Positions 1 to 8,056 of a stretch of 64,000 nucleotides of DNA are shown piece by piece. The position numbers and the translations under genes were made by a program. The notes below the pieces were generated by a model, which worked only from the letters and a program-made list of their open reading frames with translations, was not told where the DNA came from and did not search any database. How positions within the stretch are numbered: the stretch's first letter is position 1; each line of letters starts with the position of its first letter. The stretch is from Thiopseudomonas denitrificans (GTDB taxonomy: Bacteria; Pseudomonadota; Gammaproteobacteria; Pseudomonadales; Pseudomonadaceae), in contig NZ_LNJZ01000003.1 of the NCBI RefSeq assembly GCF_002866065.1, positions 62,001 through 126,000 on the forward strand, given 5' to 3'.

Positions 1-362
1 AAGGTGGTCCGGGTATGCGTGAGATGCTCTCCCCTACTTCGGCGATCATGGGGCGTGGCCTGGGCAACGAAGTAGCCTTGATCACCGATGGCCGCTTCTC
101 TGGCGGAAGCCACGGCTTTGTCGTTGGGCACATCAGCCCCGAAGCCATGGTGGGCGGCCCTATCGCTCTCATTGAAGACGGTGACAGGATCATCATCGAT
201 GCCGTTGAAGACAGCATTACACTCGATGTGCCGGAAGGCGAGCTTGCCAGACGCAAGGCGGCATGGGCAGCGCCCGAGCCCAACGTCAAGCGTGGTGTTC
301 TGGCCAAATATGCCAAAACCGTAGGCAGTGCCGCTGAAGGTGCGATCACGGACAGGTTCTAG
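1..362 (+). CDS. ilvD: Dihydroxy-acid dehydratase, C-terminal part (5' end outside window)
   Basis: Only the last 119 residues are present; the reading frame is open to the window edge (first complete codon at position 3, reading Gly-Gly-Pro-Gly before the Met at 15). The segment [12 protein letters not shown] followed by [11 protein letters not shown] and GHISPEA is the family hallmark of IlvD/Edd dehydratases; the spacing and the IIDAVEDS tail fit dihydroxy-acid dehydratase better than 6-phosphogluconate dehydratase. The enzyme dehydrates 2,3-dihydroxy-isovalerate and 2,3-dihydroxy-3-methylvalerate in cytoplasmic valine and isoleucine synthesis, using an Fe-S cluster whose cysteines lie upstream of the window. 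A strong intrinsic terminator follows at 408-438, so this is the last gene of its transcript. Confidence 0.93.
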   Translation, partial: GGPGMREMLSPTSAIMGRGLGNEVALITDGRFSGGSHGFVVGHISPEAMVGGPIALIEDGDRIIIDAVEDSITLDVPEGELARRKAAWAAPEPNVKRGVLAKYAKTVGSAAEGAITDRF

Positions 363-407
363 ACAGCCTGTTGTTCGCTTCTCGTTCCTGTTACCAGGAA
401 CTGGCCC

Positions 408-438
408 GGCTCCCGCGAAAGCGGGAGCCCTGTTTTTT
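408..438 (+). terminator. Rho-independent terminator after ilvD
   Basis: A perfect 9-bp stem (GGCTCCCGC, GAAA tetraloop, GCGGGAGCC) is followed by C and TGTTTTTT. The T-run is only on the plus strand, so it ends ilvD transcription. Confidence 0.9.
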
Positions 439-460
439 GAAGAGCGTAAACCTGGCCAAT

Positions 461-1153
461 TCAATCTTCCAGCGCCAGCTCGGCTGCGGCCCGGGCATGG
501 ATGCCGGTGGTGTCGAACAGGGGTACGGACGAGTCGGCCTGGCTCACCAGCATGGCGATTTCCGTGCAACCCAGAATGATGGCCTGTGCCCCCTGCTCCA
601 CCAGCTGCTTCATGATTGTCCGGTAGATCTGGCGTGACTCGTCCCGTACCACGCCAAGGCACAGCTCCTCGAAAATGATGCGGTGAATGCTGTTCTGGTC
701 CGCTGCGTCGGGAACCAGCACTTCCAGCCCATGCTGTTGCAGATGCTCGCGATAGAACGGCTGCTCCATGGTGAAGCGGGTGCCGATCAGCCCGACCCTG
801 GAGTGCCCCGCCTGTTTGATCACGCTGGCGGTGACGTCGGCAACGTGTAGCAGGGGAATGCTGGTGGCGGCTTTCACTGCAGGTGCCACCCTGTGCATGG
901 TGTTGGCGCAGATCAGCAGCAGTTCCGCACCTGCTGTTTCGAGTGCACCTGCTGCGCTGGCCAGCACTTCGCCGGCGGCGTCCCAGTCGCCAGCCTGCTG
1001 CAGCTGTGCAATTTTCTGGAAGTCGACGCTGTAGAGGATGATTTTGGCCGAGTGCAGGCCGCCCAGTCGCGCTTTGACGGTTTCGTTGATCTGGCGGTAA
1101 TAGGGAATGGTGGATTCCCAGCTCATGCCGCCGATAAGACCGATGGTTTTCAT
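461..1153 (-). CDS. Aspartate/glutamate racemase family protein
   Basis: A 230-residue protein of the Asp/Glu/hydantoin racemase family (YgeA/RacX type). It probably interconverts L- and D-amino acids in the cytoplasm without PLP. The two catalytic cysteines are visible: Cys82 in LLICANTMHR and Cys196 in ILGCTEI, on the two pseudo-symmetric lobes. The start chosen is the ATG giving MKTIGLIGGMSWEST, the usual family N-terminus; an 18-residue extension to 1207 is open but has no family match. The gene is convergent with ilvD and divergent from the N-acetyltransferase gene. Whether the substrate is aspartate, glutamate or a broader set cannot be read from the sequence. Confidence 0.88.
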   Translation of the reverse strand: MKTIGLIGGMSWESTIPYYRQINETVKARLGGLHSAKIILYSVDFQKIAQLQQAGDWDAAGEVLASAAGALETAGAELLLICANTMHRVAPAVKAATSIPLLHVADVTASVIKQAGHSRVGLIGTRFTMEQPFYREHLQQHGLEVLVPDAADQNSIHRIIFEELCLGVVRDESRQIYRTIMKQLVEQGAQAIILGCTEIAMLVSQADSSVPLFDTTGIHARAAAELALED

Positions 1154-1342
1154 GTCTGCGTTCGCCCATTTCTTGTGTGCTACAGTCACCGGCAGGGATA
1201 TTTGCAATATCGCTGGTGGTGGCGTGATGCATTCATCATAGGGGATGTTGCCGTCTTTGTGTGTCCTGTGTCAGGCCGGGTAGTCTGTCGCCTGCGAAGT
1301 TTTACCGGATTTGTTTTGTCGATGTCTGAAGTGGTGGTGACC

Positions 1343-2110
1343 ATGGATTTTCTTGCCGCATATTTTGACCGCATTGGTCATCAGCCAGAGGCTGTCCCAA
1401 GCCTTGCCGGGCTGCATGCCCTGACCCGAGCCCATGCGCAGTCGATCCCTTTCGAGAATCTGGATGTCCTGCAGGGGCAGCCGATCAGCCTGGAGCCGGA
1501 TGCCATCTTTGACAAGCTGGTCACCCGCAGGCGCGGCGGTTATTGCTTCGAGCAAAATGGCCTGTTCATTCGTGTGCTGAATGCGCTGGGCTACCGGGCA
1601 TCCGGGCTGGGCGCGCGGGTGCGTTTGCGTTGCAAGGAACGCAGCGAGATTCCGGGCCGTACCCACCTGTTTGTGCTGGTTGAGCTGGATGGCCGCCAAT
1701 GGCTGACGGATGTGGGCGTTGGCGGTTTTTCCCTGACTTCGGCACTGCTCTGGCAGGCCGGACTGGAGCAGCAGACGCCCCATGACCGGCGGCGACTGGT
1801 GCTGGAAGACGGCCGCTGGTTTCACCAGGTGTGGCAGGACGGCGGCTGGCTGGACATATATGAATTCGATGGCACGCCGATGCATGCTATCGATCAGAAA
1901 GTGGCCAACTGGTACACCAGCACCCATCCGGAATCGACCTTCATGGAACAGCTGATCATGGCGCGCGCAGCAGCGGATGGCAGCCGCCTAGCCGTGGTGG
2001 GCAACGAGTTGCGGGTGCGCAAGGCAGATGGCGAACTGGTTGCAAGCCACATAGATGATGCCGGGCTGCCGACTGTGGCGCGTGACAGATTCAATCTGCA
2101 GTGGCCATGA
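1343..2110 (+). CDS. nat: Arylamine N-acetyltransferase
   Basis: The 255-residue product is a typical arylamine N-acetyltransferase, transferring acetyl groups from acetyl-CoA to arylamines and hydrazines in the cytoplasm. The Cys-His-Asp triad is clear: Cys68 in RRGGYCFEQN, His108 in GRTHLFV and Asp123 in WLTDVGVGG; the PFENLDV motif lies near residue 37. The start is ambiguous: an in-frame ATG at 1322 would add seven residues, and neither start has a strong ribosome-binding site. I prefer 1343 because MDFLAAYFDRIG matches the usual family start. The gene is divergent from the racemase and ends at a bidirectional terminator. Confidence 0.9.
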   Translation: MDFLAAYFDRIGHQPEAVPSLAGLHALTRAHAQSIPFENLDVLQGQPISLEPDAIFDKLVTRRRGGYCFEQNGLFIRVLNALGYRASGLGARVRLRCKERSEIPGRTHLFVLVELDGRQWLTDVGVGGFSLTSALLWQAGLEQQTPHDRRRLVLEDGRWFHQVWQDGGWLDIYEFDGTPMHAIDQKVANWYTSTHPESTFMEQLIMARAAADGSRLAVVGNELRVRKADGELVASHIDDAGLPTVARDRFNLQWP

Positions 2111-2154
2111 CAGCTCCTGCTGAAGTCAGGCTTGCTGTTTCGGCCAGACCATAA

Positions 2155-2183
2155 AAAACACCGCCTGAAGTGGGCGGTGTTTT
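2155..2183. terminator. Bidirectional intrinsic terminator
   Basis: AAAACACCGCC pairs perfectly with GGCGGTGTTTT around a 7-nt loop. T-runs occur on both strands, so it ends the N-acetyltransferase gene (plus) and the sulfur operon (minus). Confidence 0.88.
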
Positions 2184-2239
2184 CACGGGATGCCGATGTG
2201 GGACGGGGCCCAAGGGAGCCCCTTGTGCTTGCAGGCTGA

Positions 2240-3001
2240 TTACAGTGGTAGCTGACGCTTCTCCACCACTTCCTCGCCCTGCTGGTCCTGCCAGCGGAAG
2301 TCCAGCTCCTTGCCCTGCCCCTGCACCACCAGGCGCACGTAAGGGTTGGCGGCGGTGCCGTTGGCAAACTGCACTTCCAGCGCCGGTTGCTCGTCAATCG
2401 CCAGTTGCAGGCTCTGTACCAGGTTCTGCGGGATCAGACTGCCGTCGGCATCCGGGCGCAGGCCGGTTTCCATCGGGTGGTTGATCAGGGTACGCAGCTC
2501 GACCGGCTCGCCAGCCTTGATGCGTCTTGGCAGCGCGATGCGGGGGTTCTGCATGCCGGTAATTACCTCTGCATCCGGGTCGCGTACCAGGCAGCCGCTG
2601 ATGGTCACCCGCACATCCTTGGCGCTGATCCAGCTGTGGCCCTGCTCGCTGACGGCCACGGCAATCACTTGCTGGCTTTCGTTCAGGCGGATGCGGGTGT
2701 TGAAGTCCGGCAGTGTCTGGTCGGACAGCAGGCGGAAGGCGATCAGCTCCGGACGCGGATTTTCCGTGGCGAACAGGTGCAGGCTGGCCAGACGGTCGCC
2801 CGGCTCCAGCTGGCCTTCAAACTGGATACCGACCGCCACGGCGGAGCCATCCTCGGACACGCTGGGCAGGTCCAGCTTGAGGCCGGCGGTTTGCGGTGTG
2901 CTGCCAGCCAGCAGTTCGGCAACCGGTGCAAACTCGGCCGGTTCGGCAGCCAGCAGGCTCAGGGGAGTGCTCAGCAGCAGGGCAAATAGCAGTCGGGACA
3001 T
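2240..3001 (-). CDS. soxYZ: SoxY-SoxZ fusion, periplasmic sulfur carrier
   Basis: A 253-residue protein with a signal peptide (hydrophobic residues 3-18, cleavage near AAE), then a SoxY-like domain (about 25-145) and a SoxZ-like domain (about 150-253). In Sox systems SoxYZ carries sulfur covalently on a SoxY cysteine in the periplasm. The candidate cysteine is Cys137 in VRVTISGC. It is followed by LVRD instead of the usual flexible GG tail, and it sits inside the fusion rather than at a free C-terminus. Start chosen at MSRLLFALLL, where the signal peptide begins. It is the last gene of the fcc operon, 11 nt after yeeE. No soxAX, soxB or soxCD genes are in the window, so its partner is probably the neighbouring sulfide dehydrogenase (inference). 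Confidence 0.82.
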   Translation of the reverse strand: MSRLLFALLLSTPLSLLAAEPAEFAPVAELLAGSTPQTAGLKLDLPSVSEDGSAVAVGIQFEGQLEPGDRLASLHLFATENPRPELIAFRLLSDQTLPDFNTRIRLNESQQVIAVAVSEQGHSWISAKDVRVTISGCLVRDPDAEVITGMQNPRIALPRRIKAGEPVELRTLINHPMETGLRPDADGSLIPQNLVQSLQLAIDEQPALEVQFANGTAANPYVRLVVQGQGKELDFRWQDQQGEEVVEKRQLPL

Positions 3002-3012
3002 GATCGTCTTCC

Positions 3013-4029
3013 TCAATTTTTCAGTAACGCAAGGGTGCACCAGGCACCGGCTACAATGCCGGCTATGGCGACCAGGCTGGTAATGGCCAGGGTGGAAAAA
3101 CCGCTCAGCGCCTGTCCGTAGGTGCATCCGAGTGATAATACTCCGCCCACACCCATCAATAAACCACCGCTGAGGCTGCGCTTGAGCCGGCCCGGGCTGT
3201 CAAAGGCCTCCCAGACAAATTCGCGGGCCAGCAGTGCCCGCAACAGGGCACCGGCAAACACGCCGGCCACCAGCACAATGCCAAAACTCAGTTTGCTGCC
3301 GGTAAACAGCAGCAGGTATTGCTGGGTTTCAAATACCGGTGCCACAAAGCTGACGGACAGTAGTGGCACGGGTTCAAACTCGTCGGCACCGACCACACCG
3401 GTCAGCCACCAGCCGCTGCTGATCAGGATACCGACCAGCAGGCTGCCGACCAGATCAGGGGTCGATTGCCAGAGTGTTCTGCCCTTGAGGGCGTAAAACA
3501 GCAGACCGGCGACCAGTACCAGCCCTGCCCACAGCGGCAGGCGTGATACCGGCAGGCTGAAACGGGTCAGGTTTTCCAGCCAGACACGCAGCTCGGCCAG
3601 CAGGCCGGACAATGCCAGCCCGGCACCAATGGCCAGGCTTAGCAGGCACACCAGCGAGCGCAGGTTGCCACCGGCGGCCAGTACCAGACTGCGCCCGGTG
3701 CAGGCGTTGGCCAGCGCCATGCCGCAGCCGAACAACAATCCGCCAAACAGGATGACCGGTAGGGCCGGATTGTCCTGCACATAGATGGAGCCGGCCAGGT
3801 CGACTCCGCTATACCAGGCCAGCAGCTGACTGCTGGCTACGGCAGCGGTCATGGCCAGAGCGAAAGCCTTGAGTTTCAAATGGTTGCCCTGGCGCACATG
3901 TACCAGCCCGCGCAACAGACACAGACGGCTCCATTGCAGGAGCGCGCCCAGCAGCAGGCCAAACAGCAGGGTGCCCCACAGCATCAGCTGTTGCGGGGCA
4001 TCCAACAAGGCTTCGACAAAGTCCGGCAT
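3013..4029 (-). CDS. YeeE/YedE family sulfur transporter
   Basis: A 338-residue inner-membrane protein with about nine or ten hydrophobic segments, of the YeeE/YedE (DUF395, TsuA-like) family. Characterised members import thiosulfate through a channel lined by conserved cysteines. Here Cys37 (RLCLLRG), Cys102 and Cys110 (GCGMALANACTG) and a late Cys (LSLGCTYGQ) occupy the expected repeated positions, and the two internal halves each carry a G-C signature. It starts directly after the fccB stop (stop ends at 4030, start at 4029), which implies translational coupling. Placement between sulfide dehydrogenase and a sulfur carrier suggests uptake or export of a sulfane-sulfur species; direction and substrate are not shown by the sequence. 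Confidence 0.88.
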   Translation of the reverse strand: MPDFVEALLDAPQQLMLWGTLLFGLLLGALLQWSRLCLLRGLVHVRQGNHLKLKAFALAMTAAVASSQLLAWYSGVDLAGSIYVQDNPALPVILFGGLLFGCGMALANACTGRSLVLAAGGNLRSLVCLLSLAIGAGLALSGLLAELRVWLENLTRFSLPVSRLPLWAGLVLVAGLLFYALKGRTLWQSTPDLVGSLLVGILISSGWWLTGVVGADEFEPVPLLSVSFVAPVFETQQYLLLFTGSKLSFGIVLVAGVFAGALLRALLAREFVWEAFDSPGRLKRSLSGGLLMGVGGVLSLGCTYGQALSGFSTLAITSLVAIAGIVAGAWCTLALLKN

Positions 4030-5343
4030 TTAGTAACGGGTTCCCCAGGTATCGCGTGCAATGGCTTCGTACCAGCCGTGGGCGTAATCGGCCTCGGCCT
4101 TGCGGAAAGCCGGAGACGCATCCAGCGGGCTGACACCGCCACCGGGTGCCGCCACCAGCGCATTGTCCTCGACGCGGTAGACATCGGCAACCGTTATGCC
4201 GTAGTCGGGGCCTACCAGGCTGTAGCAGGTGTTGGACCAGGTCGGGTTGACCGAGTCGAAACCGGCCAATGAAGCGACAATGGCCGCTGCAACGACCTTG
4301 CCCTGGGCGTTGGCGCTGAAGCCGGACTTGGGCATAGGCGCGGCAATGCTGGCATCACCGATCACGTAGATGTCTTGCGCCTGTTCGGACTCGAAGGTCT
4401 GCGGCTTCACCGGTACCCAGCCACCGGCGTTGGTGACGCCGGCACGCTCGGCAATGAAACCGGCCTTCTGTGGCGGAATCACGTTGAGCACGGAAGCCTT
4501 GTGGCGGTTGCCGAACTCGGTTTCCACTTCCAGCTTGTTGGCGTCGACACGTACCACCTTGCCGTCATTGGACAGGCTGACCCATTCGATGCGGTCGCCA
4601 TACAGCTCTTTCCAGCCCTGGGTGAACAGGCCCTGTTTGGAGAAATTGTCCTTGGCATCCAGAATCAGGATCTTGGACTTCGGCTTGTGCTTGCTCAGGT
4701 AGTGGGCAACCAGGCTGGCGCGCTCGTAAGGTCCGGGCGGGCAGCGGAAGGGGTTGTCCGGCACGCTCATGACGAAGGTGCCGCCGTCTTCCATTTCTTC
4801 CAGCTGGCGACGCAGCAGTGCGGTTTGCGGGCCGGCCTTCCAGGCGTGCGGAGCCAGCTCAGCAGCTGCCTCGTCATAACCCTCGATGGCGTTCCAGCGG
4901 AAGTCGATGCCCGGAGACAGAACCAAACGGTCGTACTGCAGGCTGGTGCCGGTGGACAGGCGCACGGTATGGGCAACCGGGTCGACATCTTCAGCGCGGG
5001 CATGAATGACGCGAACACCATAGACCTGCTTGAGTTCGTCATAGTTGTGCTCGATGGCATCCAGCTTGCGCTCGCCGGCCAGTACCAGGTTGGAGAACGG
5101 ACAGGTATGGAAGGTGCGGTTCACTTCCACCAGGGTCACGTCGATGGCCGGATTGAAGCGCTTGATGTATTTGGCCGTGGTGGCACCACCAAAGCCGCCG
5201 CCGATTACCACTACGCGGCCGGCACTGCTGCTGGTCAGTGCGTTGGTGCTGCAGGCGGAAACCAGTGGCAGCAGGGAGGCGGCACCCAGCCCCTTGAGCA
5301 GGGTTCTGCGGCTTAGAGCGAAATTCTTGTCAGTGTTTTTCAT
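4030..5343 (-). CDS. fccB: Flavocytochrome c sulfide dehydrogenase, flavoprotein subunit
   Basis: A 437-residue FAD protein of the FccB/SoxF family, oxidising sulfide to sulfur or polysulfide in the periplasm and passing electrons to cytochrome c. The N-terminus carries a twin-arginine signal ([10 protein letters not shown], residues 11-20) followed by VSAC, which could be a Tat lipoprotein site at Cys31. The dinucleotide motif [15 protein letters not shown] is at 44-58. Cys81 in TCPFSN matches the cysteine that binds FAD covalently, and Cys201 (FRCPPGPYE) plus a late Cys (SNTCYSLVG) match the redox-active disulfide. It lies 12 nt downstream of the cytochrome gene. Confidence 0.92.
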   Translation of the reverse strand: MKNTDKNFALSRRTLLKGLGAASLLPLVSACSTNALTSSSAGRVVVIGGGFGGATTAKYIKRFNPAIDVTLVEVNRTFHTCPFSNLVLAGERKLDAIEHNYDELKQVYGVRVIHARAEDVDPVAHTVRLSTGTSLQYDRLVLSPGIDFRWNAIEGYDEAAAELAPHAWKAGPQTALLRRQLEEMEDGGTFVMSVPDNPFRCPPGPYERASLVAHYLSKHKPKSKILILDAKDNFSKQGLFTQGWKELYGDRIEWVSLSNDGKVVRVDANKLEVETEFGNRHKASVLNVIPPQKAGFIAERAGVTNAGGWVPVKPQTFESEQAQDIYVIGDASIAAPMPKSGFSANAQGKVVAAAIVASLAGFDSVNPTWSNTCYSLVGPDYGITVADVYRVEDNALVAAPGGGVSPLDASPAFRKAEADYAHGWYEAIARDTWGTRY

Positions 5344-5355
5344 GTCGGGACCCCG

Positions 5356-5688
5356 TTAACGGCCAAGTTTGGAAAAGTAGTTAGCCAGTGCAGCCAGCTC
5401 AGCGTCGGTATAACCGGCGGCATGACGCGGCATGACAGTGGCTTTGGGGTCTTCGCCACGCTTGAAGGCGAGCAGCTGTGATTCAAGTACGCCAGCAGGG
5501 CGGCCAGCGATGACAGGCACTGCACCACCCTGATTGCCGTCGGTGCCGTGACAGTTGGCACAGGCAGCGCTGAGTACCTGGATTTGCAGGGAGTCGGAAA
5601 GGCTTCGGGTTTCGGCTTGTGCTGTGCCGAAAGCCAGGCCGGCGGTAGCGGCCAGCAGCCAGTAGCGGGAGAGTTTTGTTGTTTTCAT
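5356..5688 (-). CDS. fccA: Single-heme c-type cytochrome, partner of FccB
   Basis: A 110-residue precursor with a signal peptide cleaved after AQA (about residue 25) and one heme site, CANCH. The distal methionine is probably that in ATVMPRH. Size and order fit the electron-accepting subunit of flavocytochrome c, a class I cytochrome similar to one half of a c4 protein; diheme FccA types also exist, so this is a monoheme version. It is the first gene of the four-gene sulfur operon, and the noncoding stretch 5689-6053 is its likely promoter region. The fccA symbol rests on context rather than on detailed sequence recognition. Confidence 0.82.
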   Translation of the reverse strand: MKTTKLSRYWLLAATAGLAFGTAQAETRSLSDSLQIQVLSAACANCHGTDGNQGGAVPVIAGRPAGVLESQLLAFKRGEDPKATVMPRHAAGYTDAELAALANYFSKLGR

Positions 5689-6053
5689 TGTCGTGTACCA
5701 GTGAACTTTACGAGTCAGTGGACAGACTATAAACGTGCCGGCTTAAAACCTTAAAGAATATAAAAGCATTGGCCTATGCTTTTTTGGTATATGCGGGGAG
5801 AGGTCGTGTGTCAGGATGATATTACACGGAAAATGCACCAATAGCCGTGCCGGCAAGCGGTAATGGCCAAGGGGTTTGCCTGTCGCAAAAGCGACAAACC
5901 GGGCTGGCAGGCCTGGCCTGGAGCAGCTGGTGCAGGGGTAAGGTCAGGAGCGGGGTTGAAAAATCCGGTGACGGAATGCCCGGTCACCGGATCTGGATCA
6001 GCCTGTATGTCTGTCTCAAAGCGCCTGGCGGTGGTTTGAGAGATACGGATGGA
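5689..6053. other. 365-bp gene-free region upstream of the sulfur operon
   Basis: No convincing gene. It holds two hairpins: TGTCGC-AAAA-GCGACA at 5881-5896, extendable with GGTT/AACC, and a perfect 10-bp inverted repeat ATCCGGTGAC/GTCACCGGAT at 5963-5992. The AT-rich part next to the cytochrome start (about 5735-5790) is the likely promoter. A 98-codon plus-strand frame here lacks any recognisable feature. Confidence 0.6.
5963..5992. repeat. Perfect 10-bp inverted repeat
   Basis: ATCCGGTGAC (5963-5972) and GTCACCGGAT (5983-5992) are separated by 10 nt. There is no T-run on either side, so it is not an obvious terminator. Confidence 0.7.
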
Positions 6054-6323
6054 TTACTCGGACTGCTCAGCCTTGTTGGCGATTGTTTTCAGGTTTTCAT
6101 GGATTTTGAACAGGACAATCATGAGTTCACACCAGATTCTTGAGCCAATCGCGCCACCAATGATTGTGCCCAGTCCCATCAGTAGTTTTGTAAAAGACAA
6201 GCCGCCATAGCCGCCAAACATGACACCCAAGCCAGAAACAACCGAGAAAAACAGCAGCAACCAATACACGAATGTAATGATCTTTGGCGTAACCATGGTT
6301 TCGAAAAAGAGAATGTCTTTCAT
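6054..6323 (-). CDS. DUF4282 small membrane protein
   Basis: An 89-residue protein with two hydrophobic segments (about 12-34 and 44-60) and a C-terminal stretch reading RIWCELMIVLFKIHENL, typical of DUF4282 inner-membrane proteins. Function is unknown for the family. It stands alone between the sulfur operon and dsbG. The start MKDILFFETMVTPK is preceded by AAGGAT, a plausible ribosome-binding site. Confidence 0.78.
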   Translation of the reverse strand: MKDILFFETMVTPKIITFVYWLLLFFSVVSGLGVMFGGYGGLSFTKLLMGLGTIIGGAIGSRIWCELMIVLFKIHENLKTIANKAEQSE

Positions 6324-6439
6324 TTTTTATCCTTGAATGAAGGTTGTCAGGTTCCTGTTTGACCGGCCAGTTTCCGGCATGGGCATTCTAGTGCCGGCCG
6401 CCGGAGAAGGCCATAGCAAGCTTACATTCATTCACGGAT

Positions 6440-7195
6440 TCAGGGTTTTGAACCGAAGATCTCGACCAGCTGTTCGCCCTGTGGAGCGCCGGGGTGCAGC
6501 TGCAGCATGCCGGTTTCATCCAGATAGAGGATGGCGGGTGTGCCACTGGCACCGACCTGGGACATCAGTTGCAGGTTGGCATCCAGCTGGGTGGCCTGCT
6601 GGTCGCTGATGGCGTTTTCCTTGGCTGGTGCCTTGCCGCTTTCGTTGTCGATCAGGGCTTTGGTCGAGTCTTTGGCTGCCAGGATGTAGGCGGCTTTCTT
6701 GCGGCTGCCCTCGCCCAGTACGCCGACCGGAATGTGCCTCAGTTCGATCTTGCCGGATTTGACCCAGGGCTGGGCATCGTTCCAGAAACGCTTGCAGTAG
6801 GGGCAGTTGGGGTCGGTGAAGACATAGACCACCTTGTCGGCCTGCTTCGAGCCTTCGGAAACCCAGTGGCTGTCTTTTTCCAGTTTGCTCCAGATCACCT
6901 TGCTTTGCGGGCGGTTGATTTTTTCGTCAATCACCGGGCTGGTCAGGTCGTTGCCGCTGGCATCCAGCAGGCTGCCGATGATGGCGTGTTGTTTGTCGCT
7001 GGTCAGGTAGATGGCCAGCGGACGGCCGTGATAAATCGCGGCATAGCCTTCCAGGCCGCCGGGAGCGTTGAAGGTATCGAGGATTTCCACGCCCTTGGCT
7101 TGCATGGCCTCAATGGGGGCCGGGTAGTCCTGGGCAGAGGCGATGCTGGCCAGTCCGGACAGTGCAACCAGTGCGGCAATGCGGGTCAGTTTCAT
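6440..7195 (-). CDS. dsbG: Periplasmic disulfide isomerase/chaperone DsbG (DsbC/DsbG family)
   Basis: A 251-residue precursor with a signal peptide ending at ASA (about residue 21), an N-terminal dimerisation domain (about 25-95) and a thioredoxin-fold domain. The active site is Cys131-Pro-Tyr-Cys134, and a cis-proline TP lies in SGTPAIL. DsbG protects or reshuffles cysteines in periplasmic proteins and is kept reduced by DsbD, encoded two genes upstream. The ATG at 7195 is chosen because AAAGGA sits at proper distance before it; a start at 7210 would add five residues ahead of the signal peptide. It is the last gene of the dsbD-tlpA-dsbG operon. Confidence 0.92.
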   Translation of the reverse strand: MKLTRIAALVALSGLASIASAQDYPAPIEAMQAKGVEILDTFNAPGGLEGYAAIYHGRPLAIYLTSDKQHAIIGSLLDASGNDLTSPVIDEKINRPQSKVIWSKLEKDSHWVSEGSKQADKVVYVFTDPNCPYCKRFWNDAQPWVKSGKIELRHIPVGVLGEGSRKKAAYILAAKDSTKALIDNESGKAPAKENAISDQQATQLDANLQLMSQVGASGTPAILYLDETGMLQLHPGAPQGEQLVEIFGSKP

Positions 7196-7210
7196 GGGGT
7201 GTCCTTTCAT

Positions 7211-8056
7211 TTATGGATGAGATGGTGCCGGGCGGGTGTCGGTGGTGACGGGTGCGGGTGCAATGGTGCGCATGGCATGATGCAGGCTGGCAGCCGATAG
7301 CTCGCCCAGGTGGTTGTTGCGCAGGATGCCGTCGGCATCATAGAACAGCGTTGTCGGTAATGACAGCGAGCTGACCGATTGCCCCAGCCGTGCACCGCTG
7401 TCGAGCAGCAGGTTGTCCAGCTGCAGGCCCTGTTGCTGCAGGAAACGCTCGACCTGTTGCTGGCCTTCGCCCTGGTTGACGAAGACGAAAAGGATGTCCG
7501 GGTTGGCCTGCTGGGCGGCCTGCAGTACCGGCATTTCCCGGCGGCAGGGCGGGCACCAGGTGGCCCACAGGTTGATGACCATCGGCCGGCCGCGCAGGTC
7601 GTGCAGGCTGACCGGTTCGCCTTGCAGGTTGCGTACCGAGAGGTCGGGCAGTTGCTGGCTGCTGAGCATGGCGTGCAGGATGGCGAAACCCAGCCCGCTG
7701 ATTACCGCTCCGGTGGCCAGCCCGGCGGCCAGTGGAATGCGCAACACGGGCTTGCGCCACAGATACCAGCCGGCTCCGGCAAGAGCGGCCAGCACTCCGG
7801 CCAGCGGGTTGAAGCCGCCGTCACGAATATCGAGCATGCCGGCCCAGTTGCCGTTGTACTGGTCATGGTAGCGGATGACGAAGGCCAGCCGCGCCACGAC
7901 AAAACCGAGCAGCAACAAGCGGAACAGGATTGGCTCAGGGTCGGCCTTGCGCTTGCGACCCAGCCACCAGCCGGTCAGCCAGGCGCACAGCAGGCCGAGG
8001 TAGAGAATGGCCAGCTGGGTCGGGATGGCCAGGGGGCCGATGTTGAAACTGAGCAT
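7211..8056 (-). CDS. Membrane-anchored TlpA/DsbE-like thiol-disulfide reductase
   Basis: A 281-residue protein. Residues 1-135 form several membrane helices with a layout like prolipoprotein diacylglyceryl transferase; residues 135-270 form a TlpA-like thioredoxin domain with the redox site WCPPC and a cis-Pro in SLPTTLF. The thioredoxin domain should face the periplasm and receive electrons from DsbD. The start codon follows the dsbD stop directly (TGA then ATG), showing translational coupling, and dsbG follows with 15 nt spacing. The P. aeruginosa genes PA2476-PA2478 have the same order. The Lgt-like half probably serves as a membrane anchor, since the conserved Lgt catalytic residues are not evident. 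Confidence 0.87.
   Translation of the reverse strand: MLSFNIGPLAIPTQLAILYLGLLCAWLTGWWLGRKRKADPEPILFRLLLLGFVVARLAFVIRYHDQYNGNWAGMLDIRDGGFNPLAGVLAALAGAGWYLWRKPVLRIPLAAGLATGAVISGLGFAILHAMLSSQQLPDLSVRNLQGEPVSLHDLRGRPMVINLWATWCPPCRREMPVLQAAQQANPDILFVFVNQGEGQQQVERFLQQQGLQLDNLLLDSGARLGQSVSSLSLPTTLFYDADGILRNNHLGELSAASLHHAMRTIAPAPVTTDTRPAPSHP

Noticed and set aside
893-1342. A 150-codon extension of the N-acetyltransferase frame
   Set aside because: It overlaps the racemase gene in antisense, and the family homology begins only at about 1343.
5847-6143. A 98-codon plus-strand frame
   Set aside because: It runs through hairpins and into the DUF4282 gene in antisense, with no ribosome-binding site or family resemblance.
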